Part shown: positions 36,647-45,706 of the stretch, piece after piece
Layout: each line of letters begins with the position of its first letter
Numbering within the stretch: position 1 is the stretch's first letter
From: Endozoicomonas sp. GU-1
GTDB lineage: Bacteria > Pseudomonadota > Gammaproteobacteria > Pseudomonadales > Endozoicomonadaceae
Reading direction: 5' to 3'
NCBI RefSeq assembly: GCF_027366395.1
Contig: NZ_CP114771.1
Location: 3,286,001-3,350,000, forward strand
Length of the DNA: 64,000 nt
The notes under the pieces: model-generated
Told to the model about the DNA's origin: nothing
What the model saw: the letters and a program-made list of their open reading frames with translations, nothing else
Database searches by the model: none
Made by a program: the position numbers and the translations under genes

Positions 36647-37393
36647 TTACAGCAATTCCAACTCATCCTTCATGCGCAAAAAGTCTTTTGCCAGCGGGGT
36701 AATCAGGGCTCTTTCCGGCAGCCTGATTTTCCGATACCCCTGCTCATAACAGGCCCGCAGATCTTTCTCGCCAACCACCCGTCGCTCAAGGTTAAAAACC
36801 TCTGTATCGACGGTCTTTGGTCCGGCTACTGCTTTGCGTTCAGGAGCATTGACCCGGTATACCACTTCATTAACCGAAGTGGCCTCTGGCTTCTCTGATG
36901 AGGCACCGCCAGTCAGGGCAGCAGGCAGATTATCCAGTGTCACGACATTCATGCCAAAAGAACACAGGGTCGCTTCCTTATCCTGGAAAACCTGATAAAA
37001 GGCCGGGTTGGCCGTATCACGAAAACGACGGTAGGCAATACCCTCTGCCAGAATGTGAACCGTTTTACCCAGTAACAGGCTCTCAACAATCACACAGCCT
37101 TCGCTGCCTCGCTCCAGCCCGATCGCCAGGGCTGACAACAGGCTGTTGGACAGGCTGGCGAGAATAATGTGGTCGTACTTGGCTGGTTCCGGACGCTCAT
37201 CATTCTGTAGATCGACAGTAAACGACAATGCGTAGTCATTACCCAGGGCCTGCTCCAGCTGTTGCCGGTTATGGCAGTCCCCGACCACCAGCACCGACGG
37301 ATTCGGTTTCCCGGTTTCTGCTTCTCCCTGCAGAGCCAGCAGCTGTTCCAGCACCCGTCTGGCAATCAATTCAACCAGTGCATCGGTATTCAT
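36647..37393 (-). CDS. TIGR02536-type ethanolamine utilization protein
   Basis: A 248-residue protein. Residues 3-22 form an amphipathic helix (LVELIARRVLEQLL) of the encapsulation type. The central part (LVVGDCHNRQQLEQAL, DHIILASLSNSLLSALAIGL, KTVHILAEGIAYRRF) has a flavoprotein-like alpha/beta character, as in the small eut protein of Firmicutes operons. The last 50 residues (LRACYEQGYRKIRL, ERALITPLAKDFL) match the module shared with EutG, the 87-residue protein and the EutB-EutC fusion. Reaction unknown. It follows eutJ by 16 bp. Confidence 0.75.
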   Translation of the reverse strand: MNTDALVELIARRVLEQLLALQGEAETGKPNPSVLVVGDCHNRQQLEQALGNDYALSFTVDLQNDERPEPAKYDHIILASLSNSLLSALAIGLERGSEGCVIVESLLLGKTVHILAEGIAYRRFRDTANPAFYQVFQDKEATLCSFGMNVVTLDNLPAALTGGASSEKPEATSVNEVVYRVNAPERKAVAGPKTVDTEVFNLERRVVGEKDLRACYEQGYRKIRLPERALITPLAKDFLRMKDELELL

Positions 37394-37409
37394 TACGGTT
37401 TTCCTTGCT

Positions 37410-38258
37410 TTATGCCAAACGTTGTTCTGCTTCTAATGCGCTGATGGCAATACCCAGTGGCGTCACCAGAAACGGATTGTCCGGCTTCCAGGTGGTCACG
37501 CCCGTCTGTTTTTCCACAATCTGCTCAAACTCCGGCAAACAGGTTGTCCCGCCCACCAGATAGATATCCTTGACGTCGTATCCCTGGATATGCTGACGGA
37601 CAATGGAGCCCATCTTTTCGATCACCGGACGGACAATGGCCACCACCTCACGATGGTTGGCAGCCTCTTTCTTCCATTCTTCCGCCGCCTCAAAGCTGGT
37701 TTTATGATGTCCCGCCAGCACCAGCGACAGATGGGTACCACCGGTGGCTTCGTCAGCGGTGTAAATCACTTCACCGTCTTTAAAAATGGACAGCCCGGTG
37801 GTGCCACCGCCAATATCCACCACGGCACCGTTGTGGATACCAAGCACGCGGTTGGCGGCGGTGGGCTCATCCAGCATATTCACCACCTCCATGCCTGCGC
37901 CTTCCACCACATAGCGGTGGGTTTTGCACACCGATTCCGGGGTATTGGAAGGCATGGCAATGGCGGCTTTTTCCAGGGATACCTGCAGACGTGCCTCCAG
38001 CTTTTCCCTGAGCTGACGGACAATAGTCAGCGCACCGATGTAATCAACCACCAGCCCATCCTTCAACACCTGGGCAAACTGCATTTCCGTGGCAACCGGC
38101 TCGCCCTGATGGTTCAGCACCACCAGCACGATGTAAGCAGTACCAAGGTCGACCCCCACCACCAGCTTGTCAGCATCGGTAACCTGTGCGGTGTGGGTCA
38201 GACTGTTTTCCACTTGCCGGATCAGTTGGCTGACGCGCTCAGGATTGAATTCAGACAT
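37410..38258 (-). CDS. eutJ: EutJ, Hsp70-like chaperone of the Eut compartment
   Basis: A 282-residue actin/Hsp70-fold protein with VVGVDLGTAYIVLVVLN (phosphate loop 1), VVDIGGGTTGLSIF (loop 2) and VYLVGGTT-like GGTTCLPEFEQI (adenosine region). Length agrees with EutJ. Its exact role is unsettled; a chaperone for compartment proteins is assumed from the fold. The N-terminal segment (PERVSQLIRQVENSL) resembles an encapsulation helix. The 100 bp before it, after pduL, contain GC-rich repeats of GCTGCCCG, possibly a hairpin that tunes expression. Confidence 0.93.
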   Translation of the reverse strand: MSEFNPERVSQLIRQVENSLTHTAQVTDADKLVVGVDLGTAYIVLVVLNHQGEPVATEMQFAQVLKDGLVVDYIGALTIVRQLREKLEARLQVSLEKAAIAMPSNTPESVCKTHRYVVEGAGMEVVNMLDEPTAANRVLGIHNGAVVDIGGGTTGLSIFKDGEVIYTADEATGGTHLSLVLAGHHKTSFEAAEEWKKEAANHREVVAIVRPVIEKMGSIVRQHIQGYDVKDIYLVGGTTCLPEFEQIVEKQTGVTTWKPDNPFLVTPLGIAISALEAEQRLA

Positions 38259-38358
38259 CGTCGTAAATCACGTTGGAACGCTGCCGTTTGCCGCTTCCCG
38301 CACCGCGCCTGGCTTTTTCGGGCAGCGGGCAACGGGAGGCGGGCAGCGCTTGTTAAAA

Positions 38359-39045
38359 TTAACCGGCGATCAGTTCGCCTTTCGCATTGGCCGACAGGCC
38401 AACCGCATTGGCTTCATCAAAATCAATATGCATTGCCAGGGAAAAACTGTCGTTTACCCGGACCAGAACCCGATGGAAGGTCATCGGACGATCGGTTTCG
38501 ACCCGAACATCCACTTCCTGCTTGTCCTTCACCCCCAGTCGCAGGGCATCGGCAGTGGTCATATGGATATGGTTACGGGCAATAATGACACCCTTGTGGA
38601 GCTGAACCATACCCTGCTTATTGTCAGCAGAGGAATAAAGGAAAATACCGGGGCTGCCAGCAATATCACCGGACTCTTTCAGCGGTGCATTGACACCCAG
38701 TTGACGGGCATCCGTACGGGAGATTTCTACCTGACTTTCTGGTCGCGCCGGGCCCAGTACCGCCACTTTCTCAAAAGTGCCTTTGGGGCCAATCACTGTT
38801 ACCCGCTCTTCACACAGGAACTGGCCTGGCTGGGAAAGTTCACGCACCGGTGTCAACTGATGTCCGGCTCCGAAAAGGGCCTCAACATCCTTCTGGCAAA
38901 GGTGTACGTGGCGGGCAGACGCCTCAATGGGGATCTCTTTCTTGCCGCACTCAGCCTCGGCAGAGGACAGGGTTTGCGCAGCGCATTCAACAATCACCTG
39001 ATCAACAATTTGCTTCAGGAGTTCTTCATTTACGAGGGTATTCAC
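38359..39045 (-). CDS. pduL: Phosphotransacylase PduL (EutD functional equivalent)
   Basis: A 228-residue PduL, unrelated in sequence to EutD/Pta. It converts acetyl-CoA and phosphate to acetyl phosphate and recycles CoA inside the shell. The N-terminal helix EELLKQIVDQVIVEC is an encapsulation peptide. Zinc ligands lie in ARHVHL, ARNHIHM and AMHIDFDEAN, as expected for the two-domain barrel. The start is GTG 39045. It follows eutM by 114 bp with no gene between. Confidence 0.94.
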   Translation of the reverse strand: MNTLVNEELLKQIVDQVIVECAAQTLSSAEAECGKKEIPIEASARHVHLCQKDVEALFGAGHQLTPVRELSQPGQFLCEERVTVIGPKGTFEKVAVLGPARPESQVEISRTDARQLGVNAPLKESGDIAGSPGIFLYSSADNKQGMVQLHKGVIIARNHIHMTTADALRLGVKDKQEVDVRVETDRPMTFHRVLVRVNDSFSLAMHIDFDEANAVGLSANAKGELIAG

Positions 39046-39159
39046 AGCGGAGTCTCACAATCGGCATTGGCCGGATTAAGCTGAAGTGCAGAAGCACAAA
39101 GATCACAAGCCCATGGACTTGCAACACACCTTTATGCTTCTACAACGAGTAATGAAAAA

Positions 39160-39447
39160 TTACTCAGCCTTAGCTTGAGGCAGGATCACTTCAACTTCGC
39201 TGTGTGGACGTGGGATAACATGGACGGAAACCAGTTCACCAACACGCTCAGCCGCTGCAGCACCGGCGTCAGTAGCGGCTTTAACAGCACCAACGTCACC
39301 ACGAACCATGATGGTTACCAGGCCGCTGCCGATGTTTTCTTTACCAACCAGAGTGACGTTAGCGGCTTTAACCATGGCGTCAGCCGCTTCGATAGCGCCA
39401 ACCAGACCTTTAGTTTCAACCATGCCCAGAGCGTTAGAGATAGCCAT
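39160..39447 (-). CDS. eutM: Major shell hexamer EutM (BMC-H)
   Basis: A 95-residue BMC-H protein, the main flat hexameric tile of the shell. The landmark strands [21 protein letters not shown] and [21 protein letters not shown] are complete, and the protein ends shortly after HVIPRPH. ATG 39447 has AGGAG eight bases upstream, the strongest ribosome site in the operon, consistent with high demand for this protein. It lies 70 bp after eutE. Confidence 0.97.
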   Translation of the reverse strand: MAISNALGMVETKGLVGAIEAADAMVKAANVTLVGKENIGSGLVTIMVRGDVGAVKAATDAGAAAAERVGELVSVHVIPRPHSEVEVILPQAKAE

Positions 39448-39517
39448 TGTTTCTTACTCCTGATGGTCCCCTGTAAGGGGACGTTTTTAATGGGTTAAAA
39501 AGTTATGTTGCAAGCAC

Positions 39518-40972
39518 TTACAGCGCTTTCAGTCGTTCAATCACCATGCGGGTGATTGCTTCAATATCCAGTTCGGACACTGCCGCGGTAGCCACAGCCA
39601 CCGGAGCCTGTGGCTCACAGATGCCATAGGCGACATAACGCTTGTTAAACAGATGCAGCGGTGTCACGTTGTCAGACGTGGCAGAACCACCCACGCTGCC
39701 ACAACCCAGGGTAAATGCCGGTGGCAGACCTGTGGTGGCACCGACGGCACCGTGAGTGGATGGGGTATTCACCACCAGTCGGGATACCGGCTTCTTCAGG
39801 GCAAACTCACGAACCAGTTCCTGATTCTGGGTGTGAATCGCCAGAGAGTGACCGGCACCTTCGTAATTCAGTAACTCAAGGCAGAGTTCACAGGCGTCGT
39901 GAGCATCTGTCGTGCGATAGAAGCCCAACAGCGGTGACAGCTTTTCCCAGGAGAACGGGTGCTGTCGGCCAACACATTCACGGCCCTGTTCGGCCACCAG
40001 AACGCGGGTCGCTGCCGGAATTTCCAGACCGGCCATACGGGCAATTTCCACCGCCGGCTTACCGACGATCCGGGCATTCAGGCCACCTTTTGGCCCCATA
40101 ATGACCTTTTCCACTTTGCCGGTTTCAACTTCATTCAGGAAGTAGCAGCCCTGGGCGATCATTTCCGCCTTCACCTGGTCAGCAATGACGTGTTCGGTCA
40201 CTACATGCTGCTCAGAGGCACAAACCGTTCCGTTATCGAAGGTCTTGCTCATCAGGATGTACGACACAGCCTTTTTAATATCCGCAGTACGCTCGATAAA
40301 GGCCGGTACGTTACCAGGACCAACACCCAAAGCCGGATTACCGGAGCTGTAGGCCGCCTTGACCATGGCCGAGCCACCGGTCGCCAGGATAATGCCAGTA
40401 CCTTCGTTCTTCATCAGTTCACTGGTACCTTCCAGTGTTGGCTGACTCATCACCCCGATCAGGTCTGCAGGAGCGCCCAAGCTCTGCAGGGCCTCTCTGA
40501 GCAGGCGAACCGTTTCAGTAATACATTTCAGCGCCGAAGGGTGCGGGCTGATGATAACGGCATTACCGGCCTTGATGGAGATAATGGACTTGTAAATAGC
40601 CGTTGATGTCGGGTTAGTAGACGGCACCAGACCTGCAACTACGCCATAAGGCACGGCTACTTCCTGCATTTTTTTCGCAGGATCTTCGGCAATAATGCCA
40701 ATGGTTTTCATGGCACGAACAGAGTCAGCCAGATGCTTACTGGCGATCATGTTCTTGGTAATTTTGTCCTGAACCTTACCAAAGCCGGTTTCTTCCACCG
40801 CCATTTCAGCCAGACGGCTGGCATTGGCTTCAGCGGTACGGGCCATCGCTTCGACCAGTGCATCCACCTGGGCCTGGCTGTAGTCAGCCAGTACTTTCTG
40901 GGCTTCTTTGGCCCGGCGGATCAGATTTCTTACTTCCTGGATGGAAGCGAGGTCTTTATCAAGCAGTTCCAA
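39518..40972 (-). CDS. eutE: Acetaldehyde dehydrogenase (acylating) EutE
   Basis: A 484-residue CoA-acylating aldehyde dehydrogenase making acetyl-CoA and NADH from acetaldehyde. The catalytic Cys lies in [10 protein letters not shown], and the NAD/CoA region shows [12 protein letters not shown] and [12 protein letters not shown]. The C-terminal helix [14 protein letters not shown] is a probable encapsulation peptide; in many homologues such a helix is at the N-terminus. The start is TTG 40972, with AGAAGG upstream formed partly by the end of the eutK gene, whose stop is 6 bp before. Confidence 0.95.
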   Translation of the reverse strand: MELLDKDLASIQEVRNLIRRAKEAQKVLADYSQAQVDALVEAMARTAEANASRLAEMAVEETGFGKVQDKITKNMIASKHLADSVRAMKTIGIIAEDPAKKMQEVAVPYGVVAGLVPSTNPTSTAIYKSIISIKAGNAVIISPHPSALKCITETVRLLREALQSLGAPADLIGVMSQPTLEGTSELMKNEGTGIILATGGSAMVKAAYSSGNPALGVGPGNVPAFIERTADIKKAVSYILMSKTFDNGTVCASEQHVVTEHVIADQVKAEMIAQGCYFLNEVETGKVEKVIMGPKGGLNARIVGKPAVEIARMAGLEIPAATRVLVAEQGRECVGRQHPFSWEKLSPLLGFYRTTDAHDACELCLELLNYEGAGHSLAIHTQNQELVREFALKKPVSRLVVNTPSTHGAVGATTGLPPAFTLGCGSVGGSATSDNVTPLHLFNKRYVAYGICEPQAPVAVATAAVSELDIEAITRMVIERLKAL

Positions 40973-40978
40973 CTTACG

Positions 40979-41512
40979 TTACCTTCTGTGATATTCGATC
41001 ATGGCCTGAATCAGCGCGTCTTTCTTGGCAAACTTGATGTCCTGTTTGCTCATTGGGAAATCCGGCAGCTGTCGTGCCATGTTTCTTAACTCTACTGTTC
41101 TGTGAGCCTTCAGTTCATCCAGCGTCATTTGCCCATTAAGAGCCGCAATGGATGAAGACTCAGGATCTGTCGCTACCGCTTCTGCTGGCACCACAGCCTC
41201 CGGCCGGGCTGCCGCAGCGGGAGCAGGTTCTCTGATCGTGCTGCTGAGCAGCACATCCAGCTCCATGGCCGGTCTGGCAATCACATGGGTGGATACCACT
41301 GTGCCAAGGCGATCGGCAGCCATGGTTCCTGCTTCTACCGCTGCTTTCACGGCACCAACGTCACCACGGATGATGACGGTCACCAGACCACCACCGGAGT
41401 TGTGTTTTGCAACCAGGCTGACATTGGCGGTTTTCAGACAGACATCTGCCGCCTCTACCGCCGGGAGGAAGCCAACGGTTTCAATAAAGCCTGCCGCCTC
41501 TTGTGTTCTCAT
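40979..41512 (-). CDS. eutK: EutK/PduK-type shell protein with C-terminal nucleic-acid-binding-like domain
   Basis: A 177-residue protein. Residues 5-90 are a BMC domain ([40 protein letters not shown]). A Pro/Ala linker (95-125) leads to a basic C-terminal segment (LDELKAHRTVELRNMARQLP ... KKDALIQAMIEYHRR), which resembles SAP or Rho-N folds rather than the winged helix of E. coli EutK. It may bind nucleic acid near the shell or be a cytosolic-side adaptor (inference). It follows eutL by 21 bp. Confidence 0.85.
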   Translation of the reverse strand: MRTQEAAGFIETVGFLPAVEAADVCLKTANVSLVAKHNSGGGLVTVIIRGDVGAVKAAVEAGTMAADRLGTVVSTHVIARPAMELDVLLSSTIREPAPAAAARPEAVVPAEAVATDPESSSIAALNGQMTLDELKAHRTVELRNMARQLPDFPMSKQDIKFAKKDALIQAMIEYHRR

Positions 41513-41533
41513 CGCCAGCCCCTCTCAGGCTAA

Positions 41534-42187
41534 TCAGAAATGCTTGGGATTCTCTGCAACAAACCGTACGGCGTCAGCAAAGGCGTCACACGCCGCTTTA
41601 CAGGCAGACTGACTGCCAGTGAGCAGGGCACCGCCAAAGTTGGTTTCTGAAGGAGGCTCAAACAGCTGACACAGGGTCACGTCTGCCGCTTTCATGGCAG
41701 CGTCCAGACCGTACATGGCTTCCAGTGGTGGCGCGATCAGGTAGGCCAGGGGCTCACCTTCACGAATACCCGCCTGACCGGACAGGAAAGAACCGGTTCG
41801 GGAAATGCACTGGGCAAAGTAAGCGATACTGTCGTCTTCGTTGGCACTGTAAAAAGAGAACTCATTCTCAATGAAGTCGATAGCCACGTTCAGACCGCTG
41901 CGCACTTCCGCCGGGCTTGGACCCGCCAGCATGCCGATCACTTCGCCGGCCAGTCTGGAGTTGGCATTGGCCGCGCCGCCGTAGAAGCTCTTGCCCATCA
42001 CCACAGAGACTTCCGCGTTCTTGCACGCTTCGTCCAGTGCGCAGTAGGTCACGTCATCCGCATCAGCTGTCAGGATGCCCAGGCTCTTCCAGCCCTTTGG
42101 CATGCCCAGCTTTTCTGCCATTTTGGCATCCACATTAGGGATCATTTTCACCGCCAGTACGCTGGCACCCAGACGATCACCTTTCAT
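41534..42187 (-). CDS. eutL: Shell protein EutL (BMC-T, circularly permuted)
   Basis: A 217-residue EutL, which forms trimeric tiles with a gated central pore. Conserved stretches include DDVTYCALDEACKNAEVSVVMGKSFYGGA and the paired FEPPSETNFGGALLTGSQSAC region (split here over two BMC units). Length matches E. coli EutL (219). It lies 25 bp downstream of eutC, in the usual B-C-L order. Confidence 0.97.
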   Translation of the reverse strand: MKGDRLGASVLAVKMIPNVDAKMAEKLGMPKGWKSLGILTADADDVTYCALDEACKNAEVSVVMGKSFYGGAANANSRLAGEVIGMLAGPSPAEVRSGLNVAIDFIENEFSFYSANEDDSIAYFAQCISRTGSFLSGQAGIREGEPLAYLIAPPLEAMYGLDAAMKAADVTLCQLFEPPSETNFGGALLTGSQSACKAACDAFADAVRFVAENPKHF

Positions 42188-42212
42188 TGCTCTACTCCTC
42201 TATTCCCAAAGA

Positions 42213-43121
42213 TCAGAAACGGAAACCAACACCGCTGCACTGCTGCTCAAACATCTTCTTCACGATGTTGGCAATGTGTGCTCCCGCTTCTGCAGCCGGG
42301 GTCCCGCGACGATGGATATTGGAGATAACAGTACGGCCGGCTTCGGCCATGCCAACCTTGCCTTCATAGGTGATATAGGCACCCATGGACTCACCGGTAG
42401 CCAACCCTGGTCGTTCACCCACCAGCATCACCGTCACTTTGCTGTTGACCAGATCAGTCAGGTGATCCATGGCACTGACACGGCCAAACTTAATGAAGAC
42501 AGTGTCGCCTACGCTCAGGCCATAACCTTCCAGACCCTGTTGCAACGCAGGCAGGATGTTTTTCAGGTTGGCGGTAATCGCGCTGGAAGACAGACCATCA
42601 GCAATGACGATCTGAACGTCCGCACCTTTGCGGCACTCAGACTGAATTTTGGCAACGCCTTCATCACTGATCATGCGGCCAAGGTCAGGACGGGTAACGT
42701 ACATGTCCTTGTCATCGCACTTGGAAGAGACAGCGATCAGACCGGTTTCAGTAATGAACTCTTCAGCCACTTCGTTGAAGACCGAGTCGATGGCCACCGC
42801 ATGGTCAGCACGGAAACGCAGCATGGTTTCCGTCTTGTAACGGGGGCCTGCCTTGCCAATCCCCAGACGTGCGGGTGTTTTGGCTTTCAGCTTCATGTAC
42901 TCGGCCTGATTCTCTGCGTTTTCCACGGCAAAGAAGTCAGACATTTCGACGGCAGTAATATCTTTCAGTTCGCTGTCGTCTACCTGGGCGACAGCGGCCT
43001 CCGCCTGAGGGGCCTCGGAGCGGGCAGCCTGCCCGGTTCTGGCAAGAGCGACAGCATCAGACAGCTCGATCTCCTGCAGGACTTTGCCAATCAGGTCTTT
43101 CAGATCATTTTCAGAAATCAT
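42213..43121 (-). CDS. eutC: Ethanolamine ammonia-lyase small subunit EutC
   Basis: A 302-residue small subunit that completes the cobalamin site of the lyase. The N-terminal helix SENDLKDLIGKVLQEIEL corresponds to the EutC encapsulation signal; a Glu/Ala-rich linker follows. GIGKAGPRYKTETMLRFRADHA, VIADGLSS and LVGERPG are family motifs. It starts 12 bp after eutB, fitting the tight stoichiometric pair. Contrast the fused protein at 19014, where this helix is absent. Confidence 0.97.
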   Translation of the reverse strand: MISENDLKDLIGKVLQEIELSDAVALARTGQAARSEAPQAEAAVAQVDDSELKDITAVEMSDFFAVENAENQAEYMKLKAKTPARLGIGKAGPRYKTETMLRFRADHAVAIDSVFNEVAEEFITETGLIAVSSKCDDKDMYVTRPDLGRMISDEGVAKIQSECRKGADVQIVIADGLSSSAITANLKNILPALQQGLEGYGLSVGDTVFIKFGRVSAMDHLTDLVNSKVTVMLVGERPGLATGESMGAYITYEGKVGMAEAGRTVISNIHRRGTPAAEAGAHIANIVKKMFEQQCSGVGFRF

Positions 43122-43133
43122 GGTGAGCCCTCA

Positions 43134-44498
43134 TTACTTCAGGAAGATGGATGCGTCGCCCGCTTTCGCAGTCAGACGGCCATTTTCCATAATGCCCATA
43201 CGCTCACACCAGGCTTCAAATTCCGGGATCGGGCGCTTGTTGAATAGCTCACGCATGGTGGCCACATCGTGAAAACCGCTGGTCTGATACATCAGCATGA
43301 TGTCGTCACCGGCAGGGATACCCATGAAATAGGTACAGCCAGCGGCGGTCAGCAGGGTCATCAGGGATTCGTTATCGTTCTGGTCCGTCTTCATGTGGTT
43401 GGTGTAACAGACGTCCACACCCATTGGCAGACCGTGCAGCTTACCCATGAAGTGATCTTCCAGACCGGCACGGATTACCTGCTTGCCGTCGTACAGATAC
43501 TCAGGGCCGATAAAGCCGACAACGGTATTGACCAGAAATGGATTGTAACGACGGGCAAAACCGTAGCAGCGCGCTTCCATGGTTACCTGATCGGCACCGT
43601 AGTGAGCATCGGAAGACAGTTCAGAACCCTGGCCGGTTTCAAAGTACATGACGTTAGGACCAGTACAGGTACCCTGCTTGAGCATCATATCCTGTGCTTC
43701 TGCCAGATTGCCGGCATTGAAACCGAAGGCTTCGTTGCCTTTCTGGGATCCGGCGATGGACTGGAAAATCATGTCTGCAGGCGCACCACGCTCCACCGCT
43801 TCCATCTGGGACAGTACATGTGCCAGTACACAGTTCTGGGTTGGGATCTCAAACTTCTGCTTGATTTCTTCAAACTGGTGCAGACAGCGGTAGATACTGT
43901 CGGTGGTGTCATCCACCGGATTCAGACCGATAACCGCGTCACCCATACCGTAGGACAGACCTTCCAGGGTAGAGATACGGATACCGTCGACGTTGTCCGT
44001 GGTGTGGTTTGGCTGGAGACGGGCTGCCAGTGTGCCATGACGACCGATGGTGGTATTACAGGTGGCCAGAACTTCGATCTTGCTGGCCGCATAAATCAGA
44101 TCGACGTTGGTCATCAACTTGGCAACCGCAGCGATCATTTCAGACGTCAGACCACGACTGATACGACGGATCTCAGTACTCTGGGCTTGATGGGACAGCA
44201 GCCATTCGCGCAGTTCACCAACGGTCCAGTTCTTGATTTCGCTGTAGATGCGCTCGTTAACATCGTCCTGAATAATCCGGGTGACTTCATCAACCTCATA
44301 AGGTACGACCGGATTATTACGGAGATCAGACAGCAGCATACGGGACAGAACATCCTTAGCCGCCACCATTTCAGTGATTGATTCGGCGGCTATGCCCGCC
44401 AGTACGTCGCCAGAACGTTTTTCGTTGGCCTTGGCGAGTACTTCTTTAATGCTGGAAAAGCTGTAGACCTTTCCAAACAGTCTGGTTTTAAGAAGCAT
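43134..44498 (-). CDS. eutB: Ethanolamine ammonia-lyase large subunit EutB
   Basis: A 454-residue TIM-barrel catalytic subunit converting ethanolamine to acetaldehyde and ammonia by adenosylcobalamin radical chemistry. Numbering aligns with E. coli without gaps at the active site: Arg160 and Gln162 (AARLQPNH), Asn193 (GLNPVDD), Phe258, Glu287 (YFETGQGS), Val326 and Asp362 (GVDVCYTNH) are all present. It heads the main minus-strand operon. Three FNR-type palindromes lie in the 230 bp upstream. Confidence 0.98.
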   Translation of the reverse strand: MLLKTRLFGKVYSFSSIKEVLAKANEKRSGDVLAGIAAESITEMVAAKDVLSRMLLSDLRNNPVVPYEVDEVTRIIQDDVNERIYSEIKNWTVGELREWLLSHQAQSTEIRRISRGLTSEMIAAVAKLMTNVDLIYAASKIEVLATCNTTIGRHGTLAARLQPNHTTDNVDGIRISTLEGLSYGMGDAVIGLNPVDDTTDSIYRCLHQFEEIKQKFEIPTQNCVLAHVLSQMEAVERGAPADMIFQSIAGSQKGNEAFGFNAGNLAEAQDMMLKQGTCTGPNVMYFETGQGSELSSDAHYGADQVTMEARCYGFARRYNPFLVNTVVGFIGPEYLYDGKQVIRAGLEDHFMGKLHGLPMGVDVCYTNHMKTDQNDNESLMTLLTAAGCTYFMGIPAGDDIMLMYQTSGFHDVATMRELFNKRPIPEFEAWCERMGIMENGRLTAKAGDASIFLK

Positions 44499-44600
44499 GA
44501 GGAGCCTGTGCCTCGGTTTGAATGAGTTAGCGCAACAAGGCTACCCAAACGAGCACGAGACCGGCTTGATATGCGTCAGCGAGCACCCATCATTAAAAAG

Positions 44601-44726
44601 TGACGTACATCAATAAAATCAGGGTGCGGATGGCTGTTTTTTGCGGGCAGGGAAGATAAATGACCAGGATCAAATTCCGATGGGGAAAATAGCCTTAATA
44701 AACGACAAAAACATGATCCAGATCAA
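44601..44726 (-). promoter_or_regulatory. Three FNR-type sites in the eutB promoter region
   Basis: TGACGTACATCAA (44601-44613), TGACCAGGATCAA (44661-44673) and TGATCCAGATCAA (44714-44726) all share TGAY-N4-ATCAA, the FNR-type core. Their starts are 60 and 53 bp apart. All lie between the eutB start and the Host_attach gene. This spacing suggests cooperative anaerobic regulation of the main operon (inference). Confidence 0.5.
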
Positions 44727-44769
44727 ATAATGGAAGGAAAAACGCTGAATGTGCTGCTGATGTCCGATT

Positions 44770-45204
44770 TTAATGAAGCTCAGTAAGGCGCTCAAGTAAC
44801 TGCTCCGGGCTCTCGTGCACCAGATCTTTATTGATATGATCTCCCAACGGCACATGTTTATCGACCACAGGCAGTATTTCACCCAGTAGTTTTGGGGGAG
44901 CACAAATACGCAGGGTCTCAAACTGGTGCTGATCATGGGCATGATTGATCGACCTGGCCAGCATATGGGCAAAGTTAACCGACTCATGCTCTTTGGGCGA
45001 GTTATCCGTACCCAGACTACGGACACTACCGCCAGTGGATGAAGTGACTGAATGGCCGGGACCTGCCGTCACGAACTCATGCCGTTTCCATCTGCCTTCT
45101 TCATGATCAATATGATCAACCAGATCAAGCTCTTTCTTGTGTCGGTCAAAACGATAGACCTTGGCTTGGCTGTTATCAGCAACCAGTACCCAGGATGATG
45201 CCAT
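44770..45204 (-). CDS. Host_attach (baeRF-like) family protein
   Basis: A 144-residue protein of the family first annotated as host attachment protein, with an eRF1-like fold. It begins WVLVADNSQAKVYRFD, has an HEEGRWKRHEFVTAGPG stretch and ends in a helical LRICAPPKLLGEI region. The function of these proteins is not firmly known. ATG 45204 has GAGGTG eight bases upstream and gives the family N-terminus, so I prefer it to an upstream ATG. It is transcribed toward the eut operon but far from its promoter. Confidence 0.8.
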   Translation of the reverse strand: MASSWVLVADNSQAKVYRFDRHKKELDLVDHIDHEEGRWKRHEFVTAGPGHSVTSSTGGSVRSLGTDNSPKEHESVNFAHMLARSINHAHDQHQFETLRICAPPKLLGEILPVVDKHVPLGDHINKDLVHESPEQLLERLTELH

Positions 45205-45706
45205 GATATGCACCTCTATATGGCTCGCTAAACTGTTCAAAGATAGTTCAATGGTTCAGGAATTGCCTGTTTTTACCGTTGAGAAGTCTTTATCTGGGAT
45301 TTTGCTTTCCAGCCTGCATATAGGCAATTTTAACTGCCATGAATTGAGTAACTTTGGAAAACTCTGTTAAGGAAGGATCTGCTATTGTTAGCAATTTCAA
45401 AATGCCTTGGTGCATTCTTATTATTTTCCAGTATCACTATCATCCACCAGAACATCACCGAGCATTGTTTTCAAAACGACCTTATATGAATCTATTTTCA
45501 ATCAATTGTAATAAAACGGATACTCTATGATCAATAATCAACCAGCAGGCTATCAGAGTCCAGCATAAAACTAATCAGCAATAGGAACCCTTTTCTCCTC
45601 AGGACAGCCAAAAAGACTTTTAATATGAAATAGATAGTAAAAAAGATAGAATACCCGAAAAATCAAATTAACTGAGCAAAACAATAAAAATAGTTTGGAG
45701 TCTTCC
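45205..45706. other. Intergenic, no gene seen
   Basis: About 500 bp between divergent genes, AT-rich (notably 45500-45690). No reading frame with a family match, no RNA gene and no convincing inverted repeat were found. It holds the promoters of both flanking genes. Confidence 0.6.

Noticed and set aside
42075-44381. Two long antisense frames over eutC and eutB
   Set aside because: Both sense genes are certain; the frames are shadows.
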